A DNA stretch of 64,000 bases from assembly GCF_037975245.1 (NCBI RefSeq), contig NC_092580.1, positions 28,363,501 through 28,427,500 on the forward strand, in the 5' to 3' direction. The notes under the pieces were generated by a model that saw nothing but the letters and a program-made list of their open reading frames with translations, did not search any database and was not told where the DNA came from. This document shows positions 62,099 to 64,000 of this stretch, one piece after another. The translations under genes were made by a program, and so were the position numbers. The DNA is from Apostichopus japonicus (taxonomy: Eukaryota > Echinodermata > Holothuroidea > Aspidochirotida > Stichopodidae). Within the stretch, counting starts at the first letter, position 1; every line of letters starts with the position of its first letter.

Positions 62099-64000
62099 GT
62101 AGGAAATTATTGGCTAGGAGAATGTAAAATTATCCTGTCCTTTTCCACAAAGTTCTGCCACTCTGTCCCCTTCCCCCCAAGACAGTGGTACCCAGCTCAA
62201 ACTGATAGATGGGACCAGACAATAGAGGTCACTGAGGTCACTGAAAATGATGGTTGCCACCCAACAATAACAGAAGACCCGACCACTCCCTTACCCCCCT
62301 GCAAACAGTGGAGATCACACTCATATGAGAGAGATAATACCCACTAGAGAAGTTGGCGTATAATGATGGATGTCACCCTTAAATATAAGGTAACACCCAC
62401 AATAGTACGGGTGACTGCCCTGGTGATGACAAGGACAACGATAGAGGAATGCCTGATGATGTACTTGGCCCACACATTAGTGACCCCCTCCTGCAGTGGA
62501 GGTCACCACCACATTGGCCATGGTATACAAAATGATATATGTACACCTGTACCACCTCCCCTTCTCCATTTCTCCCCCCCACCACCTCCCACCTCCCCTG
62601 CAATATTAATTTCTTCAGGTTCAGTAAGTTGTTATAACAGAAAAAACTACCCAGAAATTGCTTTAAACCAGTTGTTACTCTGGGTGAAATGCCTCCAATA
62701 CAAGATACAAAAAGCGATAAAAAGAGCGAGAGTATAATACAGATCAAAAGTGTATCAGTATGCTGTCACTTCTTGAGCATTTATACGTCTTTTCTTTACA
62801 TCGCATTGTAAACAAATACTCATTTTAATCTAGTCCAGGTTGAATTTTTATTTGATGGTGATACCAGCGTATTGCAGTGTCTGCATACATTACTTCCTTG
62901 ACAATTGCATTTATCAGTAGAGTGTACTGTGTTTACCATTATTATCACTGCGTGCACTGCTGGGGCATGAACAGCATTCAGAGTAGCAAAGTTCACACCT
63001 AGTAGGAAGGAAATGGTATAATACCGTCTGGTCCATGCACAAATAAAGAAGAAGGTTTAGTACCGGTGTACCAGGAACTATATATCACAGAGCTACTGGT
63101 TGACATATTGTATGTACAGTGATCATATATACCAGGCATATGATTAACATTTGTATGGTTTAACCTTTAACCTTATCATAGTCATAAAATTTAAAGTTTG
63201 AAATTTAATTATTTTATTGTTCATAAAATTGATTCTAATTCCAGGGATGTAAATATATGATAATAATATTCATCTTTATCCTTTCCCATATCATAAAAAA
63301 TACATTTTTGACAGCATATAGATAGCACATTTTAAGTAATATCAAATTTTGAGAATGTTTGACAGTAGCCATATAAGAACAAAGTCTAGTTTCCAATGTG
63401 GACACTGTTATCATTGCGAGTGGATAAGTTACTGTTGTGTTCAGTGCCTTCAGGTAAAACAGTACACATTTCCCTCCAATTTGAAATGTATTTTTCAATG
63501 CCAATCCAGAGAGATGTGTGGCAGATTTGATTAGCGATTCCATATCTAGCCATCGAAGGTGACATTTGAAGAAGGAAATTGAATTAAATTTTTTCTCATA
63601 TAGTTGGGGGTTTTAAAGAATGCTACTCACGATTGCAAGTGAAAAATTGAAGAATGGCACGATGTTTACTTTTAAAGGAAATGTCAGGAATATTAAAAAT
63701 CAGCAGACTGGAGGGTATACAGCGTTGAGAGATTAACGAACAGGGTCCTAGCTGTGATGATAGAGGGTAGGAGCCTAGGAGGGGGATTCCTTTATGGAAA
63801 GAGGTTGTTGGGTCGTCTCTTTTGACAATCTTGGGATTACTAGAACATTTTTGCTTTGTGGAAAATAGATTTGTCTATGTTACTCCTGTCTTTCCTCTTT
63901 GCTCAATACTCAAACTAAAATACTAAGACATTTGGGATTATCTGATTTGGGGTTATCTGATTGGCAACTTTCTACAAGTGCACTTGTACACATTGCCCTG
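62099..64000 (+). other. G6PD intron 4 (start), to window edge
   Basis: I looked for the next G6PD block (the region following PYMK in the protein) and did not find it. C-rich runs occur at 62170 and 62560-62600. Nothing else is supported. Confidence 0.5.

Noticed and set aside
62363-62747. Overlapping 124- and 122-codon ORFs on opposite strands
   Set aside because: C-rich low-complexity sequence in a G6PD intron, with no domain.

Overview
This is animal nuclear DNA. It is AT-rich and spaced out, with small GT-AG exons separated by long introns and many simple repeats and transposon relics. The three recognisable host genes are single-copy metazoan genes. Protein similarity and the style of the transposons suggest a marine deuterostome invertebrate, probably an echinoderm, but the sequence alone does not prove the species.

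Host genes. (1) ISY1, a spliceosome-associated factor, lies on the minus strand at 1962-4927. Its first five coding exons are present and its 3' exons lie off the left edge. The last visible intron holds a 1.86-kb minisatellite of 45-bp units. (2) A Rab GTPase of the RAB43/RAB19 group lies on the minus strand at 32232-35190 and is complete: three exons, 212 residues. (3) G6PD, glucose-6-phosphate dehydrogenase, lies on the plus strand from 42229. Its first four coding exons (84 residues) are visible and the gene runs off the right edge. ISY1 and RAB43 are also neighbours in the human genome, so this linkage looks ancient, although the order differs here.

Mobile DNA. Between ISY1 and RAB43 is a stretch of about 19 kb (about 5041-24360) that I read as one very large DNA transposon. 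Its two ends are long inverted repeats built from tandem units of about 171 bp: seven diverged units on the left and about sixteen nearly identical ones on the right. Both end in the same TTATTGTCCGC-rich border. Inside, on the minus strand, are a PHD-finger ORF (13949-14812) and a very long gene (7863-13134). That gene fuses a DDE-type transposase-like region to a ubiquitin-specific protease (C19-like) domain and, across one short intron, to a Ulp1/SENP-type (C48) protease. This is the most unusual object in the window.

A second layer is a swarm of small hAT-type elements with 8-bp target duplications. Three are nested inside one another at 38555-40892, with a fourth in inverted orientation at 41285-41660 and others at 14987-15838 and 16303-16637. 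There is also a TA-flanked MITE filled with ACTTAAGT palindromes (37165-37482), a 5'-truncated LINE (35805-36825), and a dispersed repeat family carrying hammerhead-ribozyme-like cores (32.7, 50.7 and 52.2 kb, with a weaker one at 37.9 kb).

The G6PD introns carry a 20-bp minisatellite (45.3-46.05 kb) and five copies of a 165-bp satellite (58.25-59.06 kb). The remaining stretches (24.4-32.2 kb, 41.7-42.2 kb and most of the introns) show no coding evidence. Most open frames there, and all long ones inside tandem arrays, are artefacts of repeat periodicity.
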